Origin: Flavobacterium sp.
GTDB taxonomy: Bacteria; Bacteroidota; Bacteroidia; Flavobacteriales; Flavobacteriaceae
Assembly: GCF_039595935.1 (NCBI RefSeq)
Contig: NZ_JBCNKR010000006.1
Coordinates: 2,328,001-2,392,000 of the forward strand
Reading direction: 5' to 3'
DNA length: 64,000 nt
The notes under the pieces are model-generated. The model was not told the origin of the DNA. It did no database searches and was given only the letters and a program-made list of their open reading frames with translations. Position 1 is the stretch's first letter, and each line of letters starts with the position of its first letter. The position numbers and the translations under genes were made by a program. Shown piece by piece: positions 8,930-16,966 of this stretch.

Positions 8930-8945
8930 CGCTTTCGCGAAAGCG
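8930..8945. repeat. 16-bp perfect palindrome
   Basis: CGCTTTCGCGAAAGCG is a perfect palindrome embedded between ATCCG-type repeated words (AAATCCG at several positions from 8914 to 8962). It looks like part of a second dispersed repeat family, not an operator, since the next gene begins 100 bp further on. Confidence 0.7.
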
Positions 8946-9047
8946 AACCCGTAAAATCCGTGTACCATTTTCAGCAATAAAAATTTTTGGCTTAAAAATT
9001 GGTTACAGAAAAATTACCAATTACTAATCTAAAATATACCAATTAAA

Positions 9048-9725
9048 ATGCTAAAAAAAACTTTCAAATTTCTAGGGTGGACACTTTTCGGAATCTTCGG
9101 ATTTCTTGTTCTTTATGTTTTATCAGTTTATCTGATTTCTAAAATCACGGTTAATTCTGATGCAGATTTTGTAAAACAGCAAAGACCAATTCCAATTTAT
9201 ATCCTCTCAAATGGTGTTCATACCGATATTGTCGTTCCGATAAAAAATGAAATCAAAGACTGGAGAAATGAAATCCAGTTTAACCAGACACAATCAAAGG
9301 ATTCATTAATGAATTTTATTGCTTTCGGCTGGGGCGACAAAGGTTTTTATCTGGATACACCAGAATGGTCAGATTTAAAAGCAAGTACAGCTTGTAAAGC
9401 CGCATTCGGAATCAGTTCTTCTGCAATGCATACTACATTTTTCAAACAATTAAGAGAAGGCGAAGATTGTAAACGCATTATGATTTCAAAAGAAAACTAC
9501 CAAAGTCTGGTTAATTATATTTCAGAGAGTTTTAGAAATCCAATTCATCCGGAATGGATAGAAGGTCACAGTTACGGAAAAAAAGATGCTTTTTATGAAG
9601 CTAAAGGAAGTTACAGTCTTTTTTATACCTGCAATACCTGGGCAAACAATGCTTTAAAAGCTGCAAATCAAAAAGCAAGTTTATGGACAGTTTATGATAA
9701 AGGGATTTTTTGTCATTATAAATAA
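9048..9725 (+). CDS. TIGR02117/DUF2459 family protein
   Basis: 225 residues with one N-terminal transmembrane segment (about 10-33) and a periplasmic domain. Conserved family signatures are present: SNGVHTDIVVP, FGWGDKGFYLDTPEW, SAMHTTFF and YTCNTWANNALKAA. The conserved His and Cys resemble an NlpC/P60-like papain-fold dyad, but I treat that as inference. In other bacteria the family is found near polyhydroxyalkanoate genes, not seen here. It stands alone between repeat-rich regions. Function unknown. Confidence 0.82.
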   Translation: MLKKTFKFLGWTLFGIFGFLVLYVLSVYLISKITVNSDADFVKQQRPIPIYILSNGVHTDIVVPIKNEIKDWRNEIQFNQTQSKDSLMNFIAFGWGDKGFYLDTPEWSDLKASTACKAAFGISSSAMHTTFFKQLREGEDCKRIMISKENYQSLVNYISESFRNPIHPEWIEGHSYGKKDAFYEAKGSYSLFYTCNTWANNALKAANQKASLWTVYDKGIFCHYK

Positions 9726-9731
9726 GTTATA

Positions 9732-9996
9732 GTTCCTACGGAACAATTACTATATGCCTCTTTTTTTTGTTACCGATATTAAATCTCTACGAGATTCTTT
9801 TTTTAAAATCAAATTTTAAATCTTGATATGATATTTTGTTAGAAATTAAATATCGGTAACAAAGTTTTTTATCATTTTGGGAAATATTCCCTTAAGAATA
9901 ATTAAATCTTTGCAAGATATTCCGTTAGGAATAAATATCGGTAGTAAAAATGTTTTATCATCCCGTAAAATATTCCGTTAGGAATTACATATCGGT
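9732..9996. repeat. Cluster of short dispersed repeats
   Basis: This fills most of the 362-bp gene-free stretch 9726-10087. Three direct copies of a unit ending in AAATATCGGTA or ACATATCGGTAG end near 9860, 9945 and 9996. The last two contain the imperfect palindrome ATTCCGTTAGGAAT. A copy in opposite orientation (GTTACCGATATT) begins near 9769 and GTTCCTACGGAAC sits at 9732-9744. No reading frame in it looks coding. Confidence 0.75.
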
Positions 9997-10056
9997 AGAT
10001 GGAAAAAATGTAAAATTCCGCCAAAAATCAAGAATTAAGAATTTTTCAATATTGCG

Positions 10057-10064
10057 TAAATTTG
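10057..10064 (+). promoter_or_regulatory. -7 promoter element for the BrkB-family gene
   Basis: TAAATTTG matches the TAnnTTTG consensus and lies 23 bp before the chosen start codon at 10088. No good TTTG box is visible at the expected upstream distance, so confidence is modest. If right, it excludes the longer reading frame from 9950, which would begin inside the repeat cluster. Confidence 0.4.
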
Positions 10065-10087
10065 AGAGAATATCAAAAAATCAGCAA

Positions 10088-11005
10088 ATGAAAAATCATA
10101 ATATTTTTTCGAAATCATGGTATTTATTAAAAAATACATTTCTGGAATTTAACGACGATAATGCCATAAAATTAAGTGCGGCATTATCCTATTATACCAT
10201 TTTCGCACTGCCTCCTTTATTAATTATTATCATTACAATCTGTGGATTCTTTTTTGGAGAAGAAGCTGTAACCGGACAATTATACGGACAAATAAACAGA
10301 TTGGTTGGTAATAATGCAGCTGTGCAGATTCAGGAAGCGATCAAAAATGTACAATTGTCAGACAGTAATGTTTTTGTAACCATTTTTGGGGTTGTAATGC
10401 TGCTGGTTGGAGCTTCAGGAGTTTTTGCCGAAATTCAGAGTTCCATCAATTATATTTGGGGGTTAAGAGCTAAACCCAATAAAGGACTAAAGAAATTCAT
10501 TCAAAACAGAATTATGTCATTTTCGATGATTGTTTCTGTTGGGTTTTTAATGCTTGTTAGTTTAATGCTCAATGCAACACTAGATGTTTTAAATGCCAGA
10601 TTAAAACTGTATTTCCCAGACAGTACCGTTTATTTTTTTTATATCATTAATTTGGTGATTGTTTTTTCTAGTATCACCTTACTTTTTGCGATTATATTTC
10701 GAACTTTACCAGATGGAATTATTAAGTGGAAAGATGCATTTATTGGCTCATCCTGCACCGCAATTTTATTTATGATAGGTAAATTTGCAATCGGCGTTTA
10801 TCTCGGCAATTCTACAGTTGCGAGTGTTTACGGAGCGGCAGGATCAGTAATTATAATATTAGTTTGGGTTTATTATTCGGCTATTATATTGTATTTTGGT
10901 GCAGAATTTACCAAAGTTTATGCAAAAGCTTTTGGAGGAAGTATTTCGCCAAATGATTATTCTGTAGAAATACAAAAAGAAGTTTTTGAAATCGAAAATG
11001 CCTAA
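10088..11005 (+). CDS. YihY/BrkB family inner-membrane protein
   Basis: 305 residues from the ATG at 10088. About six transmembrane helices and the family core are visible: KLSAALSYYTIFALPPLL near the N-terminus, LLVGASGVFAEIQSSINYIW in the middle and YGAAGSVIIILVWVYYSAI near the C-terminus. Members are widespread inner-membrane proteins, sometimes mislabelled ribonuclease BN; the biochemical role is unsettled. The reading frame is open back to 9950, but that extension is made of dispersed-repeat sequence and is not used. Followed after 52 bp by an FMN reductase gene. Confidence 0.88.
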   Translation: MKNHNIFSKSWYLLKNTFLEFNDDNAIKLSAALSYYTIFALPPLLIIIITICGFFFGEEAVTGQLYGQINRLVGNNAAVQIQEAIKNVQLSDSNVFVTIFGVVMLLVGASGVFAEIQSSINYIWGLRAKPNKGLKKFIQNRIMSFSMIVSVGFLMLVSLMLNATLDVLNARLKLYFPDSTVYFFYIINLVIVFSSITLLFAIIFRTLPDGIIKWKDAFIGSSCTAILFMIGKFAIGVYLGNSTVASVYGAAGSVIIILVWVYYSAIILYFGAEFTKVYAKAFGGSISPNDYSVEIQKEVFEIENA

Positions 11006-11057
11006 AAAATTTTATGGCTTAATTTTTGAAAGTACCCAATTATATAAATACCACAAT

Positions 11058-11582
11058 ATGAAAATTATAGCCTTTGGAGGAAGTAATAGTAAACAATCCA
11101 TCAACAAACGATTAGCAACATATGCATCAAGCCTGTTTGAAGGTGCAGATGTTGAGGTTTTGGATTTAAACGATTATGCAATGCCTCTTTTTAGTGTAGA
11201 CTTAGAAAAAGAAATCGGTCAGCATGAAATTGCACAAGCATTTTTAAATAAACTTAAAGAAGCCGATATTCTGGTTGTTTCTATGGCAGAGAATAACGGA
11301 AATTATTCTGCTGCTTTCAAAAATCTTTTCGACTGGAGTTCCCGAATTGAAAAAGATGTTTTTCAGCATATTCCAATGTTATTATTAGCTACTTCTCCGG
11401 GCGGAAGAGGAGGAGCATCTGTTTTAGGAATTGCGCAAAACCTTTTTCCTCGTTACGGCGGTGAGATTAAAGGATCATTTTCGCTTCCTTCTTTCAATGC
11501 CAATTTCGATTTAGAACACAATAAAATTTCAAATCCTGAATTAGATCAGGAATTGAAAAATATCATAAAATCAAGTTTTTAA
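11058..11582 (+). CDS. NAD(P)H-dependent FMN reductase family protein
   Basis: 174 residues starting MKIIAFGGSNSKQS, the flavodoxin-like phosphate-binding loop of NADPH-dependent FMN reductases; SMAENNGNYSAAFKNLFDW and SPGGRGGASVL supply the second and third flavin contacts. A frame start at 10986 would add 24 residues and overlap the preceding gene; it is rejected because the flavodoxin fold begins at the inner Met. Likely a cytosolic quinone, azo or chromate-type reductase; the substrate is unknown. The stop is 3 bp before the next gene, so they are probably co-transcribed. Confidence 0.85.
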   Translation: MKIIAFGGSNSKQSINKRLATYASSLFEGADVEVLDLNDYAMPLFSVDLEKEIGQHEIAQAFLNKLKEADILVVSMAENNGNYSAAFKNLFDWSSRIEKDVFQHIPMLLLATSPGGRGGASVLGIAQNLFPRYGGEIKGSFSLPSFNANFDLEHNKISNPELDQELKNIIKSSF

Positions 11583-11585
11583 TAA

Positions 11586-12566
11586 ATGAAAAAAATAAAG
11601 ATTGGTTTTATATTCCTTTTGCTGAATATCATTTTTACTTGTTCGGTATTTGCACAGAAATATAATGAAGTTGATAAAATCGTTTTAAAATATCCCAAAA
11701 ATTTTAATTCGACTGAACAATTAGCGGATAAAATCAATAATGATTTCAAGTCTGATTATGATAAAGCACGTGCTATTTACAGCTGGATTGCCTTCAATAT
11801 AAAATACGATTACAATGCTTATTTAAATCCGCCTAAATCGCAGGGATTCAGTTATTCAACAGAAGCAGAAAAACAGCGAAAAATTAAAGAATTGAACGAT
11901 AAATTGTTTCAAAAAGCATTTAGTTCGAAAAAAGCTGTTTGCGAAGGATTTACTGCTTTGTATCAGCATTTAGCACAATTATCAGGATTAAAATGTGAGA
12001 TAATCAGAGGAGATTCTAAAATTTCGGTAAGAGATATCGGCCGAAAAAACACTTCTTCAAATCATGCCTGGAATATGGTTTTAATTGATAAAAAATGGCG
12101 TCTCATTGATGTTACCTGGGGACAAGGTTATTATGACAGCAGTAAAGGCAGAATGGTAACAGATTTTTCTCCGGTTTATTTTGATACAGATCCTGATTAT
12201 TTCTTTGCGAAACATTATCCGGATTCAGGTTCTTATTTGGGAGAAAGAATAAGTAAAGATGATTTTCTTAACGGACCTTTAATTTACAATAAAACAATCG
12301 AGAACGATTTTAAAATTAAATCTCCAAATTCAGGAATAATAGAAGTTAAGAACGGAGATAAAATAGATGTTGAAATTAAAAATTTGACCAAGTCAGACCA
12401 GGTTTTTTATTTAAATAAAAGAAATCAGGCAGTTCTCGTTAAAAATTCAAAAGAAAAAAGAGGCGGTTTAGAATTTCAAATTCCATATGATAATACTATT
12501 GGAGATTACATCACGATTTTTGCCGATACAAATAGTATTTTGTCTTTTAAAGTAATTCAGAAATAA
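11586..12566 (+). CDS. Secreted transglutaminase-like (papain-fold) protein
   Basis: 326 residues with a signal peptide ending around VFAQ (21-24). The transglutaminase core contains an apparent triad: C119 in AVCEGF, H160 in SNHAW and D175 in LIDVTWG. The spacing and sequence fit bacterial Transglut_core proteins, which usually act as peptidases or amidases, not cross-linkers. The C-terminal 120 residues form a beta-rich domain of the kind often appended in Bacteroidota. It is probably periplasmic or secreted. The gene begins 3 bp after the FMN reductase stop. Substrate unknown. Confidence 0.84.
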   Translation: MKKIKIGFIFLLLNIIFTCSVFAQKYNEVDKIVLKYPKNFNSTEQLADKINNDFKSDYDKARAIYSWIAFNIKYDYNAYLNPPKSQGFSYSTEAEKQRKIKELNDKLFQKAFSSKKAVCEGFTALYQHLAQLSGLKCEIIRGDSKISVRDIGRKNTSSNHAWNMVLIDKKWRLIDVTWGQGYYDSSKGRMVTDFSPVYFDTDPDYFFAKHYPDSGSYLGERISKDDFLNGPLIYNKTIENDFKIKSPNSGIIEVKNGDKIDVEIKNLTKSDQVFYLNKRNQAVLVKNSKEKRGGLEFQIPYDNTIGDYITIFADTNSILSFKVIQK

Positions 12567-12647
12567 ATTAAATATTGCAATTAATAGAATTTTCTTCTTT
12601 TGCTTAATTGCCGTATCTTAGCAATTCAGGATTTGAATGAATGCGAT

Positions 12648-13823
12648 ATGGAGACTACTTTTCTGAAATCAATCTTAGACAATGATTTCTATAAATTTAC
12701 GATGCAACATGCCGTAATCAGGCTTTTTCCAAAGGCAAAGGTTCGTTATGGATTTATAAATCGAGGAAAACATATTTTTCCGCCTGGATTTGGAGATTTG
12801 CTTCGAAAATCGGTTGATGCATTGTCAGATCTTCGCTTGACAAAAGAAGAAAAGAATTATTTAGCGCATTATTGTCCTTACCTTGATCCCACTTATTTAG
12901 ATTTTCTACAAGGATATAGTTATGATCCCTCAGAAGTTCAGATTTCTCAGGAAGGTTCAGAAATCAAAGTTACAGTCGAAGGATTTTGGTATCGAACTAT
13001 TTTATGGGAAGTGCCGCTTATGGCCTTGATTTCTGAACTTTTTTATAAATCAAATCATTTAATCCGCTTAAATGACGAAGCCATAAAAAATCTTACCAAA
13101 GATAAAATTGACAAGTATAACAAGTTAGGCGTTTCTATTTTAGAATTCGGAACAAGACGCCGACATTCCTATGATGTTCATAATTTGGTAAATGAAACCT
13201 TAAGAGCTTTTGGAGGTCAGAGTTTTATTGGTACAAGCAACGTACATTTTGCTATGGTCAATAATAAACGTCCGCTGGGAACGCATGCACACGAATGGTT
13301 TATGTTTCATGCGGCTCAGTATGGTTTTAAAATGGCAAATTCGATAAGCCTGGAACATTGGACACAAGTTTATGGCGGCGACCTCGGAATTGCACTTACA
13401 GATACTTATACGACAGAAATATTTTTCAATCAATTTGATAAAAAATATTCTAAACTTTTCGATGGCGTCCGACATGACAGCGGCGACCCGGTAGAGTTTG
13501 CAAAAAAGGTAATTTCGCATTATACCAAAATGGGAATTGATCCGAAATCTAAAGCCATTGTTTTTTCGGATTCACTAAATTTTGATAAAGTAAAAACAAT
13601 CGCTGATTTTTGTCAGGACAAAATAAAAATGTCATTCGGAATTGGAACAAATTTCACAAACGACGTTGGCCTTCCTGCTATGAATATGGTTATAAAACTG
13701 ACAGAAACCAAACCCGATAATACGCATTGGCAAGGCGTTGTGAAACTTTCAGATGAAAAAAACAAAAATACGGGAACGCCTGAAATGATTGCTCTGGCAA
13801 AAGAAGTACTCGGAATCAAATAG
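12648..13823 (+). CDS. pncB: Nicotinate phosphoribosyltransferase
   Basis: 391 residues from the ATG at 12648, matching the usual length; the 16-residue extension to 12600 is unsupported. The N-terminal SILDNDFYKFTMQ signature, EFGTRRRHS (167-174) and GTHAHEW (211-217, containing the histidine that is phosphorylated in the family) are present, as is RHDSGDP. The enzyme makes nicotinate mononucleotide from nicotinate, PRPP and ATP in NAD salvage (Preiss-Handler pathway). It is cytosolic. It is apparently transcribed on its own: 81 bp separate it from the transglutaminase gene. Confidence 0.96.
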   Translation: METTFLKSILDNDFYKFTMQHAVIRLFPKAKVRYGFINRGKHIFPPGFGDLLRKSVDALSDLRLTKEEKNYLAHYCPYLDPTYLDFLQGYSYDPSEVQISQEGSEIKVTVEGFWYRTILWEVPLMALISELFYKSNHLIRLNDEAIKNLTKDKIDKYNKLGVSILEFGTRRRHSYDVHNLVNETLRAFGGQSFIGTSNVHFAMVNNKRPLGTHAHEWFMFHAAQYGFKMANSISLEHWTQVYGGDLGIALTDTYTTEIFFNQFDKKYSKLFDGVRHDSGDPVEFAKKVISHYTKMGIDPKSKAIVFSDSLNFDKVKTIADFCQDKIKMSFGIGTNFTNDVGLPAMNMVIKLTETKPDNTHWQGVVKLSDEKNKNTGTPEMIALAKEVLGIK

Positions 13824-13987
13824 TATTTTTTTGCTGAAAAAGCAGTTTATTTTATAATTTTATCGTCCGTTTTATTTTAAAATCAATTTAAATAGATTTT
13901 AAACTGTTATTATTCATAACAAAAAGAAAATACGCTTTCATTTTTTGTTAAGAAATGGTACATTAGCCAAAAATCCTAAATTCATAT

Positions 13988-15856
13988 ATGCTAGAGCAAA
14001 ATCAATATACCGAAGATAATATTCGTTCGCTTGATTGGAAAGAACATATCCGTATGCGTCCCGGAATGTATATCGGAAAACTTGGAGACGGATCTGCTCC
14101 GGATGACGGTATTTATATTCTTCTAAAAGAGGTTTTAGATAACTGTATCGATGAGTTCGTTATGGGCTCCGGAAAAACTATCGAGGTAACTATTAAGGAC
14201 AGAACAGTCTCGGTTCGTGACTATGGACGTGGAATTCCGTTAGGAAAAGTAGTAGATGTAGTTTCGAAAATGAACACAGGAGGAAAGTACGATACAAAAG
14301 CTTTCCAGAAATCGGTAGGTTTAAATGGTGTCGGAACAAAAGCCGTAAACGCACTTTCAAATTATTTCAGAGTAGAATCAGTTCGTGAAGACAAACAAAA
14401 AGCAGCTGAATTCTCTGCAGGAAATCTGGTTTCAGAAGAAGATATTATTGAAACTACAAAACGTAAAGGAACAAAAGTAACTTTTACGCCAGATGAAACG
14501 ATTTTCAAAAACTATAAATTCCGTTTAGAATATGTCGTAAAAATGGTTAAAAACTATTGTTACCTAAACAATGGTTTAACAATTATTTTCAACGGAGAAA
14601 AATACTATTCAGAAAACGGACTTCGCGATTTACTTGAAGAAACCATCAGCGAAGAAGATTTAGAATATCCAATTATTCATTTAAAAGATCATGATATCGA
14701 AGTTGCGTTAACACACAGTAAAACGCAATACAGCGAAGAATATCACTCTTTTGTCAACGGGCAGAATACAACGCAGGGAGGAACGCACTTAGCGGCTTAC
14801 CGTGAAGCGGTTGTAAAAACAATTCGTGAGTTTTACAACAAAAATTTCGAAGCATCAGACGTTCGTAAATCGATTGTAAGTGCGATTAGTATTAAAGTAA
14901 TGGAACCCGTTTTTGAGTCTCAGACCAAAACAAAATTAGGTTCTACTGATATGGGTTCTGATGACGGAACACCAGCAGTTTCTGTTCGTACTTTCGTTAA
15001 TGATTTTATCAAAACGAAACTGGATAACTATCTGCATAAAAACCCGCCGACAGCTGAAGCTTTATTACGTAAAATTCTTCAGGCAGAACGCGAAAGAAAA
15101 GAATTATCAGGTATTAGAAAACTGGCAACAGATCGTGCTAAAAAAGCCAATCTTCACAATAAAAAATTAAGAGATTGCCGAGCGCATCTTCCTGATACTA
15201 AAAACCCAAGAAACTTAGAAAGTACGCTTTTTATTACCGAGGGAGATTCGGCTTCCGGATCGATTACAAAGTCGCGTGACGTAAATACGCAAGCCGTTTT
15301 CAGTTTGCGTGGTAAACCTTTGAATTCATACGGAATGTCTAAAAAGATTGTGTACGAAAATGAAGAATTCAACTTGCTTCAAGCTGCACTTGATATCGAA
15401 GACGGATTAGAGAAATTGCGTTATAACAACATCGTAATCGCAACCGATGCCGATGTCGATGGAATGCACATTCGTTTGCTTTTAATTACGTTCTTTTTGC
15501 AATTTTTTCCTGAATTAATAAAAGAAGGTCATTTGTATATTTTACAAACACCGCTTTTCAGGGTTAGAAACAAAAAAGAAACAATTTACTGTTATTCAGA
15601 AGAAGAAAGAAAAGATGCAATTGAAAAATTAAAACCAAAACCAGAAATCACCCGATTTAAAGGTTTGGGAGAGATTTCGCCAGATGAGTTCAAGAACTTT
15701 ATCGGAGACACGATTCGTCTTGATCCTGTTATGATGGATAAACATACTTCAATCGAGCAGTTGTTATCTTTCTACATGGGAAAAAATACGCCAGACAGAC
15801 AAGATTTTATTATCAAGAATTTGAAGGTGGAGATTGATGAGCTTGAGGAGGTTTAA
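13988..15856 (+). CDS. parE: DNA topoisomerase IV subunit B
   Basis: 622 residues, the short ParE form of Bacteroidota. The GHKL ATPase has the EVLDN segment (48-52), DYGRGIP and a GVGTKAVNALS glycine box. The TOPRIM domain has EGDSASGS (E418) and DADVDGMH (D487, D489, D491) for Mg2+ binding. It works with ParC in decatenating chromosomes. The expected partner parC is not directly next: a DUF1016 nuclease gene lies between, 20 bp after parE and 22 bp before parC, all in one direction. Confidence 0.96.
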   Translation: MLEQNQYTEDNIRSLDWKEHIRMRPGMYIGKLGDGSAPDDGIYILLKEVLDNCIDEFVMGSGKTIEVTIKDRTVSVRDYGRGIPLGKVVDVVSKMNTGGKYDTKAFQKSVGLNGVGTKAVNALSNYFRVESVREDKQKAAEFSAGNLVSEEDIIETTKRKGTKVTFTPDETIFKNYKFRLEYVVKMVKNYCYLNNGLTIIFNGEKYYSENGLRDLLEETISEEDLEYPIIHLKDHDIEVALTHSKTQYSEEYHSFVNGQNTTQGGTHLAAYREAVVKTIREFYNKNFEASDVRKSIVSAISIKVMEPVFESQTKTKLGSTDMGSDDGTPAVSVRTFVNDFIKTKLDNYLHKNPPTAEALLRKILQAERERKELSGIRKLATDRAKKANLHNKKLRDCRAHLPDTKNPRNLESTLFITEGDSASGSITKSRDVNTQAVFSLRGKPLNSYGMSKKIVYENEEFNLLQAALDIEDGLEKLRYNNIVIATDADVDGMHIRLLLITFFLQFFPELIKEGHLYILQTPLFRVRNKKETIYCYSEEERKDAIEKLKPKPEITRFKGLGEISPDEFKNFIGDTIRLDPVMMDKHTSIEQLLSFYMGKNTPDRQDFIIKNLKVEIDELEEV

Positions 15857-15876
15857 GAATTTATAGAATATAAATA

Positions 15877-16944
15877 GTGTCAGACGGTCTTCAAAATAAA
15901 GTTATTTTCCAGCAAGTTGCCGAGCTATTGCAAAATGCCCGACAACAGGTTTTACGTACCGTAAATTCTACAATGACAATTACTTATTTTGAAATAGGAA
16001 GAATTATTGTTGAAGAAGAGCAAAATGGAAAAGATAGGGCTGAATATGGCAAACAGCTTTTAAAAGATCTTTCGAAGCAATTAACTAAAGAATTTGGGAG
16101 AGGCTTTTCTATTGATAATTTGGAAAATATGAGGAAGCTCTTTTTGACTTTCTCAAAATCCGAGACACTGTCTCGGATTTTACAAATTCAAAAAGAGCAG
16201 ACAGTGTCTGCGGAATTTAATAAAGTAGATTATCAAACTTTGTCTTCTTTTTTTAAATTGACTTTTAGTCATTATATTTTTTTAATGCGAATTGAAGATG
16301 AAAAAGAAAGACGGTTTTACAAAATTGAATCTGAAAAACACAATTGGAGTGTTCGGGAATTAAAACGTCAATATGATACGGCACTTTATACGCGATTAGC
16401 TTTAAGTAGAGATAAAGAAGGAATTTTAAAACTTTCAGAACAAGGTCAAATCATTGAAAAGCCGAAAGATATTATCAAAGACCCTTATATTCTTGAATTT
16501 TTAGGATTACCAGAATTACATCAATATTCAGAATCTCAGTTAGAAGAAAAGATCATTAATAAGCTGGAAAATTTCTTATTAGAATTAGGTCATGGTTTTA
16601 CTTTTGTTGCAAGACAGCAGAGAATTACTTTTGATGATAAACATTTTAGAATTGATTTGGTTTTTTATAACAGGATATTAAAATGTTTTGTACTTATTGA
16701 TCTTAAAATTGGAGAATTAAAACATCAGGATTTAGGTCAAATGCAAATGTATGTCAACTATTATGACAGAGAAATGCGTTTGGAGGATGAAAATAAAACT
16801 ATCGGAATTGTACTTTGCCAAACTAAAAGCGAAGCCGTAGTAAAATATACTTTGCCAGAAAACAACGAGCAAATATTTGCCAGTAAATATAAAACTGTTT
16901 TACCAAGCGTTGAAGTTTTAAAAGAACTTCTTGAAAACAAATAA
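15877..16944 (+). CDS. DUF1016/YhcG family PD-(D/E)xK nuclease
   Basis: 355 residues. The N-terminal DUF1016_N helical domain has ARQQVLRTVNSTM and YFEIGRIIVEEEQ. The C-terminal nuclease has a D260...D275-L-K277 metal site (RIDLVFYNR then LIDLKIG) followed by GQMQMYVNYYDR. The start is GTG at 15877: a stop lies two codons upstream, and the next ATG (residue 33) would delete family-conserved sequence. The family is widespread, often near restriction-modification or mobile genes, with suspected roles in DNA repair or defence. Its position inside the topoisomerase IV gene pair is unusual. The linker at about residues 93-112 is encoded by two palindromes. Confidence 0.88.
   Translation: MSDGLQNKVIFQQVAELLQNARQQVLRTVNSTMTITYFEIGRIIVEEEQNGKDRAEYGKQLLKDLSKQLTKEFGRGFSIDNLENMRKLFLTFSKSETLSRILQIQKEQTVSAEFNKVDYQTLSSFFKLTFSHYIFLMRIEDEKERRFYKIESEKHNWSVRELKRQYDTALYTRLALSRDKEGILKLSEQGQIIEKPKDIIKDPYILEFLGLPELHQYSESQLEEKIINKLENFLLELGHGFTFVARQQRITFDDKHFRIDLVFYNRILKCFVLIDLKIGELKHQDLGQMQMYVNYYDREMRLEDENKTIGIVLCQTKSEAVVKYTLPENNEQIFASKYKTVLPSVEVLKELLENK
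16155..16211. repeat. Two adjacent palindromes inside the DUF1016 gene
   Basis: AAAATCCGAGACA (16155-16167) and its exact complement (16169-16181) flank a single C. Sixteen bases later GCAGACA (16197-16203) and TGTCTGC (16205-16211) flank a single G. Both share the core GACA-x-TGTC, remain in frame, and encode the inter-domain linker. Confidence 0.85.
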
Positions 16945-16966
16945 AATTATAATTAGATATAATTAA

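Noticed and set aside
9950..10087. 46-codon N-terminal extension of the BrkB-family protein
   Set aside because: The extension consists of dispersed-repeat sequence, contains the best promoter box, and is absent from the family.
13200..13819. Minus-strand frames opposite pncB
   Set aside because: Shadow frames of a conserved enzyme gene.
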